64,000 nt of DNA, taken from NCBI RefSeq assembly GCF_004923295.1, contig NZ_CP039640.1:1-64000 (forward strand), in the 5' to 3' direction. Below the pieces are notes generated by a model, which was given only the letters and a program-made list of their open reading frames with translations, had not been told where the DNA came from and ran no database searches. Positions 26,900-35,368 of this stretch are shown here, one piece after another. Source of the stretch: Azospirillum sp. TSH100. Its GTDB lineage: Bacteria > Pseudomonadota > Alphaproteobacteria > Azospirillales > Azospirillaceae. Position numbers and translations under genes: made by a program. Position 1 is the first letter of the stretch. Every line of letters starts with the position of its first letter.

Positions 26900-28749
26900 C
26901 GTGCCTCCTCCATGGTGGTGATGCCGGCATCGTCCGGCAGGAAGCCGCCGACCTGCCGCCGCCACAGCCGGGCATAGGGTCCATCCTGGCGCAGCAGGGT
27001 GGCGTGGTCACCGTCCTCCAGGATGCGCCCCTTCTCCATATAGAGGATGCGGTCCATCCCGGTGACGGTCGACAGCCGATGGGCGATCGCGATCACGGTG
27101 CGCCCCTCGAACAGGCCGAGAAGTGCGTCCTGGATCAGATGCTCGGTCTCGGAATCTAGCGACGAGGTCGCCTCGTCCAGCACCAGGATCGGCGCGTCCT
27201 TCAGGAAAGCGCGGGCGATGGCGACCCGTTGGCGCTCACCGCCCGACAGCTGGATGCCGCGCTCTCCCACCACCGTGTCATAGCCGCCCGCGCGGCCCTT
27301 GATGAAGCGGTCGCAATGGGCACGGGCGGATGCGGCGCGGATCGCCTCGTCCGTCGCCTCCTCGCTGCCATAGGCGATGTTGTCGCGGATCGAGCGGTGG
27401 AACAGGCTGGGCAGTTGCGGCACCTCGGCGACCGCGCGGTTGAGCGAGGCGAGGCTGACCATGGCGATGTCCTGGCCGTCGATCAGGATCCGGCCGCCTT
27501 GCAACGGGAACTGGCGGCGCAGCAGGCGGACCAGCGTGCTCTTGCCGGCTCCCGACGGACCGACCAGCGCCACCCGCTCCCCCGGCCGGATGGTCAGCGA
27601 CAGTCCGTCGAACACCGCCCCCCCTTTCTCAAGATCGGAGCCCGGGTGGGCGAAGCGGACCTCCTCGAAGCGGATGGCGCCCTCGGTGACGGTCAGATCG
27701 GGGCGGCCGGGCGGATCGGGGATCTCGTGCGGGCGGACGATCAGCTCCAGCGCCCCCGACAGGATGCCCAGCTGTTCGAAGAAGCCCAGCATGCGGGTCG
27801 ACAGGCCCCAGACATTGCCGCCGACGATGCTGGCCAGCGAGAAGATCATGGCGAAGTCGCCCACGCTCATGCGGCCGGCCGTCGCCTCCGACACGGCGAT
27901 GCCGATCAGGGTGATCTGGAAGATCAGCAGGGCGTTGAACAGCCAGAACCACATCTTGGTCAGGAACCAGCGCAGCTCCTTCGACCGCGCGATCTCGCCG
28001 GTCAGGGCGTCGGACAGGCCGGCCAGTTCCTGGCGCCGGCGGGCGAAGGCCCGCACCAGCTCGGCATTGGCAATGATGTCGACCATGCGGCCGGTGGTCG
28101 AGGACACCTCTTCGGAAAAGGCGTGCGACAGCCGCAGGCAGCGCCGCGCCAGCAGCGCCGACAGGGTCAGATGAGCCGCCGTCCAGCCGACCAGCAGCCC
28201 GGCGAACAAGGTTTGGGCCGAGGCCAGCAGGGTCATGCCGATGGCGAGGATGACGACGATGCGGATGATGTCGTTGGTCAGGATTTCCAGGATCTGGATG
28301 GCGCTCTGGCCGGCCTGCTTGACCTTCTGGCCCAGGTTGCCGGCGAAATTGTCCTGGAAGTAGCGCGGCGAATGGTCGATCAGATGGTCGAACAGCCGGA
28401 CCTGGATGGCATGGCGCAAGGCTGGCGAGGTGTGCAGATCCACCAGCTCGCGCAGCCGGTTGAACAGGGCGGACGCGATCCACAGCCCGCCCAGCAGCAG
28501 GAACCAGCGCATCACCTCCGCCGTCCAGGCGGGAGAGCCGGCGGGCTGCTGCCCTGACAGCCCCGTCCCCGACAGCCCGGCGAGCGCGTCGACCAGCCCG
28601 CGCATCGCCACCGGCTCCATCCCCATCAGCCCGATCCCGCCGGCGGCGGCGAGGTTCAGCAGGATGGCGCGGCCGAGGAAACGCTCGCGCACGAACATCC
28701 ACAGGAAGCGCCAGGGGGAGGAGGGCAGGGGGGACGTGGAAGAGGACAA
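26896..28749 (-). CDS. ABC exporter, fused permease/ATPase (MsbA-like)
   Basis: 617 residues. Six transmembrane helices occupy about residues 20-320. The ATPase domain has Walker A GPSGAGKST (397-405), LSGGE (501-505), VLVLDE (525-530) and the switch His557. This is the half-transporter architecture of lipid, peptide or drug exporters that act as homodimers. There is no C39-like domain, unlike the two type I secretion transporters. Its only partner is the coupled exported protein downstream. The substrate cannot be told from sequence; the setting makes a lipid-linked glycan precursor or lipid plausible. Confidence 0.92.
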   Translation of the reverse strand: MSSSTSPLPSSPWRFLWMFVRERFLGRAILLNLAAAGGIGLMGMEPVAMRGLVDALAGLSGTGLSGQQPAGSPAWTAEVMRWFLLLGGLWIASALFNRLRELVDLHTSPALRHAIQVRLFDHLIDHSPRYFQDNFAGNLGQKVKQAGQSAIQILEILTNDIIRIVVILAIGMTLLASAQTLFAGLLVGWTAAHLTLSALLARRCLRLSHAFSEEVSSTTGRMVDIIANAELVRAFARRRQELAGLSDALTGEIARSKELRWFLTKMWFWLFNALLIFQITLIGIAVSEATAGRMSVGDFAMIFSLASIVGGNVWGLSTRMLGFFEQLGILSGALELIVRPHEIPDPPGRPDLTVTEGAIRFEEVRFAHPGSDLEKGGAVFDGLSLTIRPGERVALVGPSGAGKSTLVRLLRRQFPLQGGRILIDGQDIAMVSLASLNRAVAEVPQLPSLFHRSIRDNIAYGSEEATDEAIRAASARAHCDRFIKGRAGGYDTVVGERGIQLSGGERQRVAIARAFLKDAPILVLDEATSSLDSETEHLIQDALLGLFEGRTVIAIAHRLSTVTGMDRILYMEKGRILEDGDHATLLRQDGPYARLWRRQVGGFLPDDAGITTMEEAR

Positions 28750-28939
28750 AGGATGTCGGCGCTCCGTCGCGCGATGAACCGGGAGGGCCGGCGGACACAG
28801 GACCTTATAGGCGCCAAGAGGCGGGAGCGGAACGGATCCTTATGAGGCGGGCCGATGCAGACCTCTTTCGGAGAATCTGTTCCCTGGCCGGCCACTATGC
28901 CGTTGGGGCGGGTTGCCGGACTTGTCTGTTGAGGGTGGA

Positions 28940-29161
28940 ATGGAAACTCTCGATCGCCTCAGGGCCCTGCATACGACACTCTGGGAGGCGCTGGAACGAA
29001 GGCGTCGCCTTCTGGACCAGAGCCGCGAACGTCTCTGTGTGACCGAAAGGACGCTGACTGCGTCCCATCGCCTGATGAAGGGGAAGCACCATGATCCGCA
29101 CGCACCTTCCCCTGGCCCCCCCCTGCAACCCTCAGGAACTCGCCGAGAACCGACGCGCTGA
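28940..29161 (+). CDS. Small helical protein of unknown function
   Basis: 73 residues from ATG at 28940, preceded by GAGG at 28931-28934. The first 50 residues (METLDRLRALHTTLWEALER and onward) are a charged amphipathic helix, while the tail after about residue 50 is Pro-rich and low complexity. It is divergent from the ABC exporter and overlaps the next gene by 71 bases in another frame. The ribosome-binding site and helical composition support coding. The family is unknown and the tail could be non-functional read-through. Confidence 0.5.
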   Translation: METLDRLRALHTTLWEALERRRRLLDQSRERLCVTERTLTASHRLMKGKHHDPHAPSPGPPLQPSGTRREPTR

Positions 29162-29477
29162 TGCCGAGGACTGGCGGCGGCGCAGCGAGGCGCGCCGCAA
29201 CAAGGGCGAGGAATCCCGCCGGGCCGCCGAACTGCTGCGCGAGAAAGCCGAAGAAGAGCGGAATGTGGCGTTCGAGCGCCATATGGAGGCGGAAGGTGCC
29301 CGCCTGGTGGCCGAGGAAGGACGGATCACCGGCGAGACGCAACGGCAGCAAGCCGAGGACTGGCGGATCGAAGACGAGGATCGGCGCTCGTTGGGAGGGC
29401 TGGCACGCTGCGTGGCGGAAGAGGCGCGGCAGGCCGAAGAGCGGGCGCGACGGCTTCACGAGGAGACCCGCCTCTCA

Positions 29478-30372
29478 GAGCCCGTTTGACAACCGCTTCA
29501 GTGGCAGACTCGTCGAAGTAGCAGGCTCGCCATGGCGAGCTGTATCATACCGCCGGAGACGTCGATCCGGGCTTCATAGTCTCGAACCAGACGTCTCCAG
29601 CGGGTCATCCATCCGAATGTCCGCTCGACCACCTATCGCCGCGGCACGACCTTGAACCCCGGCTCGGTATCGGTTCGCCGAACCACCTCGACGGTAAAGT
29701 CGAGGAAGCCAGCCTTATCCATCAGCTTCTTGCGATCATAGGCACTGTCGGCGAAAAGGTGCTTCATCCACGGCCAACGCTTGCGCATCGCCTCCAGGAT
29801 CTTCTGGGCTCCGGCGGAGTCGGAAATGTCGGCGGTGGTCAGGTTCACCATCAGCAGGCGGCCATCGGTGTCGACCGCGATGTGCCGTTTGCGCCCGTTG
29901 ATCTTCTTGCCCGCATCGTAGCCGCGCTCCGTAGCGGCGGGAGCCTTCACCGATTGGCTGTCCACAACCCCGGCGCTCGGACTGGCTTCGCGGCCAGCCC
30001 GTTCACGATCGATCATCAACGTCACGTCGTGGATCGTCTGAAACAGCAAGCGCCGCAGGAGATGCCGGAACCACCAATACACCGTCTGCCACGGCGGGAA
30101 ATCCTTTGGTAAAAGCCGCCAGCCGCAGCCCGTCCGGGCCAAGTAGCGCAAGGCGTTCAAGATTTCCCGAAGGTCCACACACCTCGGACGGCCGGTGGGG
30201 GCCTTCTGTGGCATCAGCGGTTCTATCAGAGACCATTCCTCATCGGTCAGGTCCGTCGAATACCGCTTCGTCTGCTTCTCGATCCTGGCCATCCGGCTGC
30301 GCGTCGCTTCGATCCACATCCGAAGCTTGAATCACATCACGCTTTCAGAGCCAAATCTTTTCAAACGGTCTC
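29478..30372 (-). mobile_element. IS5-family (IS1031-like) insertion sequence
   Basis: An 895-base element. The ends are imperfect inverted repeats: GAGCCCGTTTGACAA at 29478-29492 matches the reverse complement of 30358-30372 at 13 of 15 positions. It is flanked by direct TCA copies at 29475-29477 and 30373-30375. A three-base TNA duplication is typical of the IS1031 subgroup. It contains one transposase gene on the minus strand, which has an internal stop, so the element is probably not self-mobile. Confidence 0.9.
29498..30319 (-). pseudogene. IS5-family transposase, interrupted by an amber codon
   Basis: The reading frame from ATG at 30319 encodes DDE transposase motifs: LTDEEWSLIEPLMP near the N-terminus, GVVDSQSVKAP with the first Asp, and LFADSAYDRKKL with the second Asp. 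A TAG at 29633-29635 ends the protein after 228 residues. In the same frame beyond the TAG, VVERTFGWMTRWRRLVRDYE and the usual C-terminus continue to TGA at 29498-29500. Relatives have Trp (TGG) at that position, so one base change created the stop. The lost part contains the catalytic Glu. Full length would be 273 codons. Confidence 0.88.
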
Positions 30373-30525
30373 TCAGCCGAGGAGGCCCGGCTCTATGCCG
30401 AGCAGGCGCGGACCGAGGCGGAGCGGGCGCGGGCCGCGGCCGACGAGCAGCGCCTGCTGCTGGAGGAGATGCGGGAAACCGTCCGGCGCTACGAGGCCCT
30501 GCTCCGCGCCGGGTAGAGGGCACCG

Positions 30526-31197
30526 TCAGACCGCCACCGGTTCCCGGTTCTCCAGGAGGCTGTTGACCGCCTGCTCTCTCAAGCCGACGCGCAGCGGCAG
30601 CTGGCCGTACAGCTCCGGCGGGGCGAGGGAGCGGGAGCGCCCGTCGCTGACCACGTCGACCAGCAGGACGATCCGTTGCTCCTCGGGCGCGTTCTCCACC
30701 TGATGGGGGAAGGTGAAATCGCCGGCCCACAGCATGCCGGCCGGATAGGCGGCCGGGCTGTCGCCGATCCAGGTCACAGCGGCAGGCGGGACGATGACCG
30801 GTACGATCAGCCGGGCTTCAGGCAGGTGCAGGCCGGCGCTGTCGTAATGCCAGCGGAGCAGGCCGCCCGGCTCCTGCCGGTGGACGTAGCAGGACAGGAT
30901 GCGGCAGCGCAGCCCTTCCAACAGGGCCCGGGCGGTCGGCATCAGGTCGAGGGCCGGGGTCGGCTTGCCCTGGACGCGGTTGCCGTTGGGAGCGAGCCCC
31001 TCCTCGATCAGGGTGATCGACGACCAGCTGCCGTCCCCGGCCCTGAACTGGCGCCCCTCGTCCCCCGTCGCCGCGTCGAGGGCGTCGAACTCGCGCCGGA
31101 GTGCGCCTGCGTCGGCGCGGACGGTCAGCGGGGCGTGCAGCGTCAGGCCGCTGCCGACGGTGACCTGCTGCCAGGGGTGAAGAGGGCGGCACTGCAT
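30526..31197 (-). CDS. Aspartyl/asparaginyl beta-hydroxylase family protein
   Basis: 223 residues from ATG at 31197, preceded on its strand by a GAAGGGA ribosome-binding site; the long frame upstream is not coding. The iron-binding triad of 2-oxoglutarate dioxygenases is visible as His117 and Asp119 in LRWHYDSAG and His165 in FTFPHQVEN, with Arg175 (EEQRIVLLVDV) to bind 2-oxoglutarate. The family hydroxylates Asp/Asn side chains or, in lipid-related members, acyl chains. It is divergent from the GT4 gene. The substrate is unknown. Confidence 0.85.
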   Translation of the reverse strand: MQCRPLHPWQQVTVGSGLTLHAPLTVRADAGALRREFDALDAATGDEGRQFRAGDGSWSSITLIEEGLAPNGNRVQGKPTPALDLMPTARALLEGLRCRILSCYVHRQEPGGLLRWHYDSAGLHLPEARLIVPVIVPPAAVTWIGDSPAAYPAGMLWAGDFTFPHQVENAPEEQRIVLLVDVVSDGRSRSLAPPELYGQLPLRVGLREQAVNSLLENREPVAV

Positions 31198-31398
31198 GCC
31201 GGACGGTCCCTTCGGTTGTGGGGTCGCTTGGTTCTTAAACTTATTACCGGGGATATGCCACCCGGCACCGCCAAGCTCCGCCGGTCGGCGCGGATACCAG
31301 CGGCGATCATCAGTGGCCGCTGGTCTTATGCATCGACAGCGGTGACGGATGGTTGCAGGCTGTCGCCCCGTTCCTCCGTTTCCGGGCATCATCCTTCC

Positions 31399-32691
31399 AT
31401 GCGGATTCTGTTCGTCCACCAGAACACCCCTGGCCAGTACAAGCATCTCGTCCGCCATTTCGCGGCCGACCCGGCCCATCGGGTCGCCTTCATCGGCAAG
31501 GTCCGGCGCGAACTGCCGGGCGGCGTGCAGATGGCGCTCTACCGGCCGGCGCGTGAGCCGGGGGAGGGCACCCATCCCTATATCCGCATGTTCGAGGGGC
31601 AGGTCCTGCACGGGCAGGGCGCGGTCCGCGCCGGTCTGGCCCTGCAGAAGGAGGGTTTCACCCCCGACGTGATCTGCGCCCATCCCGGCTGGGGCGAGGC
31701 TCTGTTTCTGAAGGACCTGTTCCCGGACGCCCGCCTGCTGCTCTATTGCGAGTTCTTCTACCGGGCGGAGGGATCGGACGTCGGCTTCGATCCGGAAAAG
31801 CCGGTGACGCTGGAGACGCGCTGCCGCATCCGCACCAAGAACGCCTCGCTGCTGACCGGATTGGACGCGATGGACTGGGGCGTCAGCCCGACGGAGTGGC
31901 AGCGGCGCCAGCATCCCGATGCCTTCCGTCCGCGCATCTCAGTGGTCCATGACGGGGTCGATACCGCGGTCTGCCGGCCGGATCCTGCCGCCACCGTCAC
32001 CCTGCCCGACGGCCGGACCCTGTCGCGCGAGGACGAGGTGGTGACCTATGTCGCCCGCAACCTGGAACCCTACCGCGGCTTTCCCACCTTCATGCGGGCG
32101 GCGGCGGAACTGCTGCGGCGCCGGCCCAACCTGCACATCCTGATGGTGGGTGGCGACGAGGTCAGCTATGGCGCGCCGCCCGAGGGTGGCGGAACCTGGC
32201 GGGAAAAGATGTGGCGGGAGACGATGCTGGACGCCGCCGGCAACCCGCTGCATGAGGCAGCAAGGCTGCATGTGCTGGGCAAGCTGCCCTATGACAGCTA
32301 CCTTTCTGTCCTGCGCATCTCGCGCGCCCACATCTATCTGACCTTTCCCTTCGTCCTGTCCTGGTCGATGCTGGAGGCGATGGCCTGTGGCGCCGTCATC
32401 GTCGGCTCCGACACGCCGCCGGTCGCCGAGGTGATCGAGGACGGGGTGAACGGGCTGCTGACCGGCTTTTATGATCCCATGGCGCTCGCCGACCGGGTGG
32501 AGACGGTGCTGGACGATCCGGATCTGCGCGCCGCCCTGTCGGCCGCCGCAAGGATGACGGCGGTGGAGCGCTTCGATCTCGCCACCGTCTGCCTGCCGGC
32601 GCAGATCCGCCTGCTGGAGGACGTGCAGGCGGGCCGGCTGCGGCCATGCCGGTCCGATGAGGGCCTTGCACCGGGGGGCGGAGTGAATTAA
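31399..32691 (+). CDS. GT4-type glycosyltransferase
   Basis: 430 residues from ATG at 31399. The N-terminus RILFVHQNTPGQYKHLVRHF is the start motif of a GT4 subfamily (Glyco_trans_4_3 type) common in this bacterial group. The C-terminal nucleotide-sugar site contains SWSMLEAMACGAVIVGSDTP, with the E-x7-type acidic motif. It is a retaining GT-B enzyme, cytoplasmic or peripheral on the inner membrane. It is followed by pseB and pseC on the same strand, so it may act on the amino-sugar-containing glycan. Confidence 0.9.
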   Translation: MRILFVHQNTPGQYKHLVRHFAADPAHRVAFIGKVRRELPGGVQMALYRPAREPGEGTHPYIRMFEGQVLHGQGAVRAGLALQKEGFTPDVICAHPGWGEALFLKDLFPDARLLLYCEFFYRAEGSDVGFDPEKPVTLETRCRIRTKNASLLTGLDAMDWGVSPTEWQRRQHPDAFRPRISVVHDGVDTAVCRPDPAATVTLPDGRTLSREDEVVTYVARNLEPYRGFPTFMRAAAELLRRRPNLHILMVGGDEVSYGAPPEGGGTWREKMWRETMLDAAGNPLHEAARLHVLGKLPYDSYLSVLRISRAHIYLTFPFVLSWSMLEAMACGAVIVGSDTPPVAEVIEDGVNGLLTGFYDPMALADRVETVLDDPDLRAALSAAARMTAVERFDLATVCLPAQIRLLEDVQAGRLRPCRSDEGLAPGGGVN

Positions 32692-32910
32692 CCCGATCGT
32701 CAGAAAGCACCGGTTACGGTAGGGGTTCATTTCGATCCCCGATGCGGCGCCTGATCCGGACCACCCGGACCGCAGCAGGCCCGGCGGCTTCGAGCGATGC
32801 GGCTTCAACGGACGGAACCGGCGGTGACGACACACTCCAGCAAGGCCAGTGATTCCAAGTCTTGGCATCCGGACCCTGCCGCCGGCACCGGGCTTGAGGC
32901 CGGCCTGCGC

Positions 32911-33903
32911 ATGCTGGACGGCCGGTCGGTCCTGGTGACTGGCGGTACCGGCTCCTTCGGGCGCCGCTTCGTCGAGACGGTGATGCGGCATGCGACGCCG
33001 CGCCGGGTCATCATCTTCTCCCGCGACGAATTCAAGCAGTACGAGATGCAGCAGCACATGCCGGCGGAGTGGGGGCCAATGCTGCGCTATTTCATCGGCG
33101 ACGTGCGCGACCGCGAACGGCTGGAACTGGCGATGCGCGGCGTCGATTTCTGCGTCCATGCCGCGGCGTTGAAGCATGTGCCGGCCGCCGAATACAACCC
33201 GATGGAATGCATCAACACCAACGTCTACGGGGCGGAGAATGTGGTGCGGGCGGCGCTGTCGGCGGGGGTGCGGCGTGTCGTCGCGCTGTCGACCGACAAG
33301 GCGGCCAACCCGATCAACCTCTATGGCGCCAGCAAGCTGGCGTCGGACAAGATCTTCATCGCCGCCAACAACCTGTCGGGCGCGCTCGACACCCGCTTCG
33401 CGGTGGTGCGCTACGGCAATGTGGTGGGGTCGCGCGGCAGCGTCGTGCCGCTGTTCCGCAAGATGATCGCCGGGGGGGCCGACCATCTGCCGGTCACCGA
33501 CGAGCGGATGACCCGCTTCTGGATCACCCTGCAGCATGGCGTCGATTTCGTGCTGTCCTGCTTCGCCATGATGCAGGGCGGCGAGATCTTCGTGCCGAAG
33601 ATCCCCAGCATGCGCATCACCGACCTCGCCCGCGCCATGGCGCCGGAGTTGCCGCAGCGGATCGTCGGCATCCGCCCCGGCGAGAAGCTGCACGAGGTGA
33701 TGATCACCGAGGACGATTCCCGCCAGACCTACGAGCTGGACGACCGCTACGTCATCGAGCCGGCCTTCGCCTTCTGGCAGCATGCGCCCTACGAGCGGCT
33801 GAACGCCCGCCCGGTGGCCGACGGCTTCCGCTATGCCAGCGACGGCAACGACGACTGGCTGGATGGCGAGCGTCTGCGCACCCTGCTGGCGGAAGCGCCC
33901 TGA
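32911..33903 (+). CDS. pseB: UDP-N-acetylglucosamine 4,6-dehydratase, PseB-like
   Basis: 330 residues from ATG at 32911; in-frame GTG at 32824 and ATG at 32797 would add poorly conserved N-termini. The protein begins MLDGRSVLVTGGTGSFG, as in PseB enzymes, followed by FSRDEFKQYEMQ and the catalytic STDKAANPINLYGASK segment. PseB-type dehydratases convert UDP-GlcNAc to a 4-keto-6-deoxy sugar with inversion at C5, the first step towards pseudaminic acid and related amino sugars. The stop shares one base with the pseC start (TGATG). A non-inverting relative (FlaA1/CapD class) is less likely given the length. Confidence 0.9.
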   Translation: MLDGRSVLVTGGTGSFGRRFVETVMRHATPRRVIIFSRDEFKQYEMQQHMPAEWGPMLRYFIGDVRDRERLELAMRGVDFCVHAAALKHVPAAEYNPMECINTNVYGAENVVRAALSAGVRRVVALSTDKAANPINLYGASKLASDKIFIAANNLSGALDTRFAVVRYGNVVGSRGSVVPLFRKMIAGGADHLPVTDERMTRFWITLQHGVDFVLSCFAMMQGGEIFVPKIPSMRITDLARAMAPELPQRIVGIRPGEKLHEVMITEDDSRQTYELDDRYVIEPAFAFWQHAPYERLNARPVADGFRYASDGNDDWLDGERLRTLLAEAP

Positions 33904-35135
33904 TGGCAAGTTTGCCCTTCCTCCCCTATGGCCGCCAGTCGGTGGAGGAGGACGACATCGCCGCGGTGGCGGCGGTGCTGCGCGGCGACTGGCTGACCCA
34001 GGGGCCGGCGGTCGCCGGCTTCGAGCGGGCGTTGGCCGCCAGGGTGGGAGCAGCCGAGGCGGTGGCCTGCGCCAACGGCACCGCGGCGCTGCGGCTGGCC
34101 TATGCCGCGCTCTGCATCGGGCCGGGCGACGCGGTGGTGGTGCCGTCCAACACCTTCCTCGCGACGGCGTCGGCCGCCCGCCATGCCGGTGCCGAGGTCG
34201 CCTTCGCCGACGTCGATCCCGACAGCGGGCTGATGGGCGTCGCCGAGGCCGAAGCCGCCATTGCCCGCGCCCGCAAGGCCGGCTGGCGCGTTCGCGCCCT
34301 CGCCCCCGTCCATTATGCCGGACAGACGGCGCCGACGGCCGCCCTCGCCGCGCTCGCGCAGGCCGAAGGGCTGGCGCTGGTCGAGGATGCCTGCCACGCC
34401 ATCGGGACGGTGGATCTGTCCGGCGGTCATGAGAGGCCGGTGGGCGCCGGTTGGCCGGAGGTGGAGGCCGGATCGCTGACCGTCTTCTCCTTCCATCCGG
34501 TCAAGACCATCGCGGCCGGGGAGGGCGGGGCGGTCACCGGCAACGACCCGGCGCTGATGGCCCGGGTGCGGCGCCTGTGCAACCACGGCATGATGCGCGA
34601 GCCGCAGGCGGGGGAAGGCTTCACCGATCCCGACGCAGCGCTCGACGCGGAGGGGAACCCCAACCCCTGGTACTATGAGATGGCGGAGCCGGGCTTCAAC
34701 CATCGCCTCTCCGACATCCATGCCGCCCTGGTGCTGAGCCAGCTCGGCCGGCTGGACCGTTTCGTCGAACGGCGGTCGCGGCTGATGGCGCTCTATGCCG
34801 GGCGGCTGGCGCCGCTGGCCCCGCTGGTGCGGCCGCCGGCCCTGGTGCCCGGGTGCCGTCCCGCCTGGCACCTGTGTGCGGCGCGTATCGATTTCCCTGC
34901 TGCGGGACGGACCCGCTCGGCCGTGATGGCGGGCTTGCGCGCCCTGGGCGTCGGCACCCAGGTGCACTATATCCCCGTCCATCGCCAACCCTACTGGCGG
35001 CGCCGTTACGGTGATCTCGCCCTGCCCGGCGCCATGAGCCATTACGCCCACACGCTGTCGCTGCCGCTGTTTCCGGCCATGGCCGACGATGACGTCGACA
35101 GGGTCGCCGCGGCGCTGGAGCGGGTTCTGTCCTGA
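33903..35135 (+). CDS. pseC: UDP-4-amino-4,6-dideoxy-sugar aminotransferase, PseC-like
   Basis: 410 residues of the DegT/DnrJ/EryC1 fold-type I family. The PLP lysine is K201 in FSFHPVKTIAAGEGG, and EDACHA (161-166) holds the PLP-binding Asp. It should transaminate the 4-keto product of the upstream dehydratase. The one-base overlap with pseB indicates coupling. The later genes of pseudaminate synthesis (pseH, pseG, pseI, pseF) are not in the window, so the product may be an aminodideoxy sugar used directly. Confidence 0.9.
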   Translation: MASLPFLPYGRQSVEEDDIAAVAAVLRGDWLTQGPAVAGFERALAARVGAAEAVACANGTAALRLAYAALCIGPGDAVVVPSNTFLATASAARHAGAEVAFADVDPDSGLMGVAEAEAAIARARKAGWRVRALAPVHYAGQTAPTAALAALAQAEGLALVEDACHAIGTVDLSGGHERPVGAGWPEVEAGSLTVFSFHPVKTIAAGEGGAVTGNDPALMARVRRLCNHGMMREPQAGEGFTDPDAALDAEGNPNPWYYEMAEPGFNHRLSDIHAALVLSQLGRLDRFVERRSRLMALYAGRLAPLAPLVRPPALVPGCRPAWHLCAARIDFPAAGRTRSAVMAGLRALGVGTQVHYIPVHRQPYWRRRYGDLALPGAMSHYAHTLSLPLFPAMADDDVDRVAAALERVLS

Positions 35136-35368
35136 TACGGGTCCAGTCGGCCAGTTCAAAGGGCAGGGTTAGGGGCAGGGCCGGCGGACGTTCAGGGTCC
35201 AGACCGTTCCGCCCAAGCGATTCCGTTAGCGTTTTGGACGGGATGGACCGATAACAATGGCGTCGTCAGGAGGGCATAGACCTAGGTCGAACGGCTGGAA
35301 AGCCGGATGGCCGGGGTCGGGTCGTCCCGAACGCCGCTCCACAGTGTTTCGCGTACGGACCTCCGAAT

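Larger units (their letters stand above)
29091..30516 (+). pseudogene. Coiled-coil protein gene split by an insertion sequence
   Basis: The first 129 codons (29091-29477) encode a highly charged protein full of Arg/Glu/Ala helices (ENRRADAEDWRRRSEARRNK and similar). The frame is then broken by the element at 29478-30372. Beyond the target duplication, 30376-30516 continues in the same frame for 46 more codons of the same composition (AEEARLYAEQARTEAERARA and onward) to TAG. Removing the element and one TCA copy restores a 175-residue coiled-coil protein. As it stands, translation stops three codons into the element, giving 132 residues. AAGGGGAAG upstream of ATG 29091 is a good ribosome-binding site. 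Function unknown. Confidence 0.88.
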
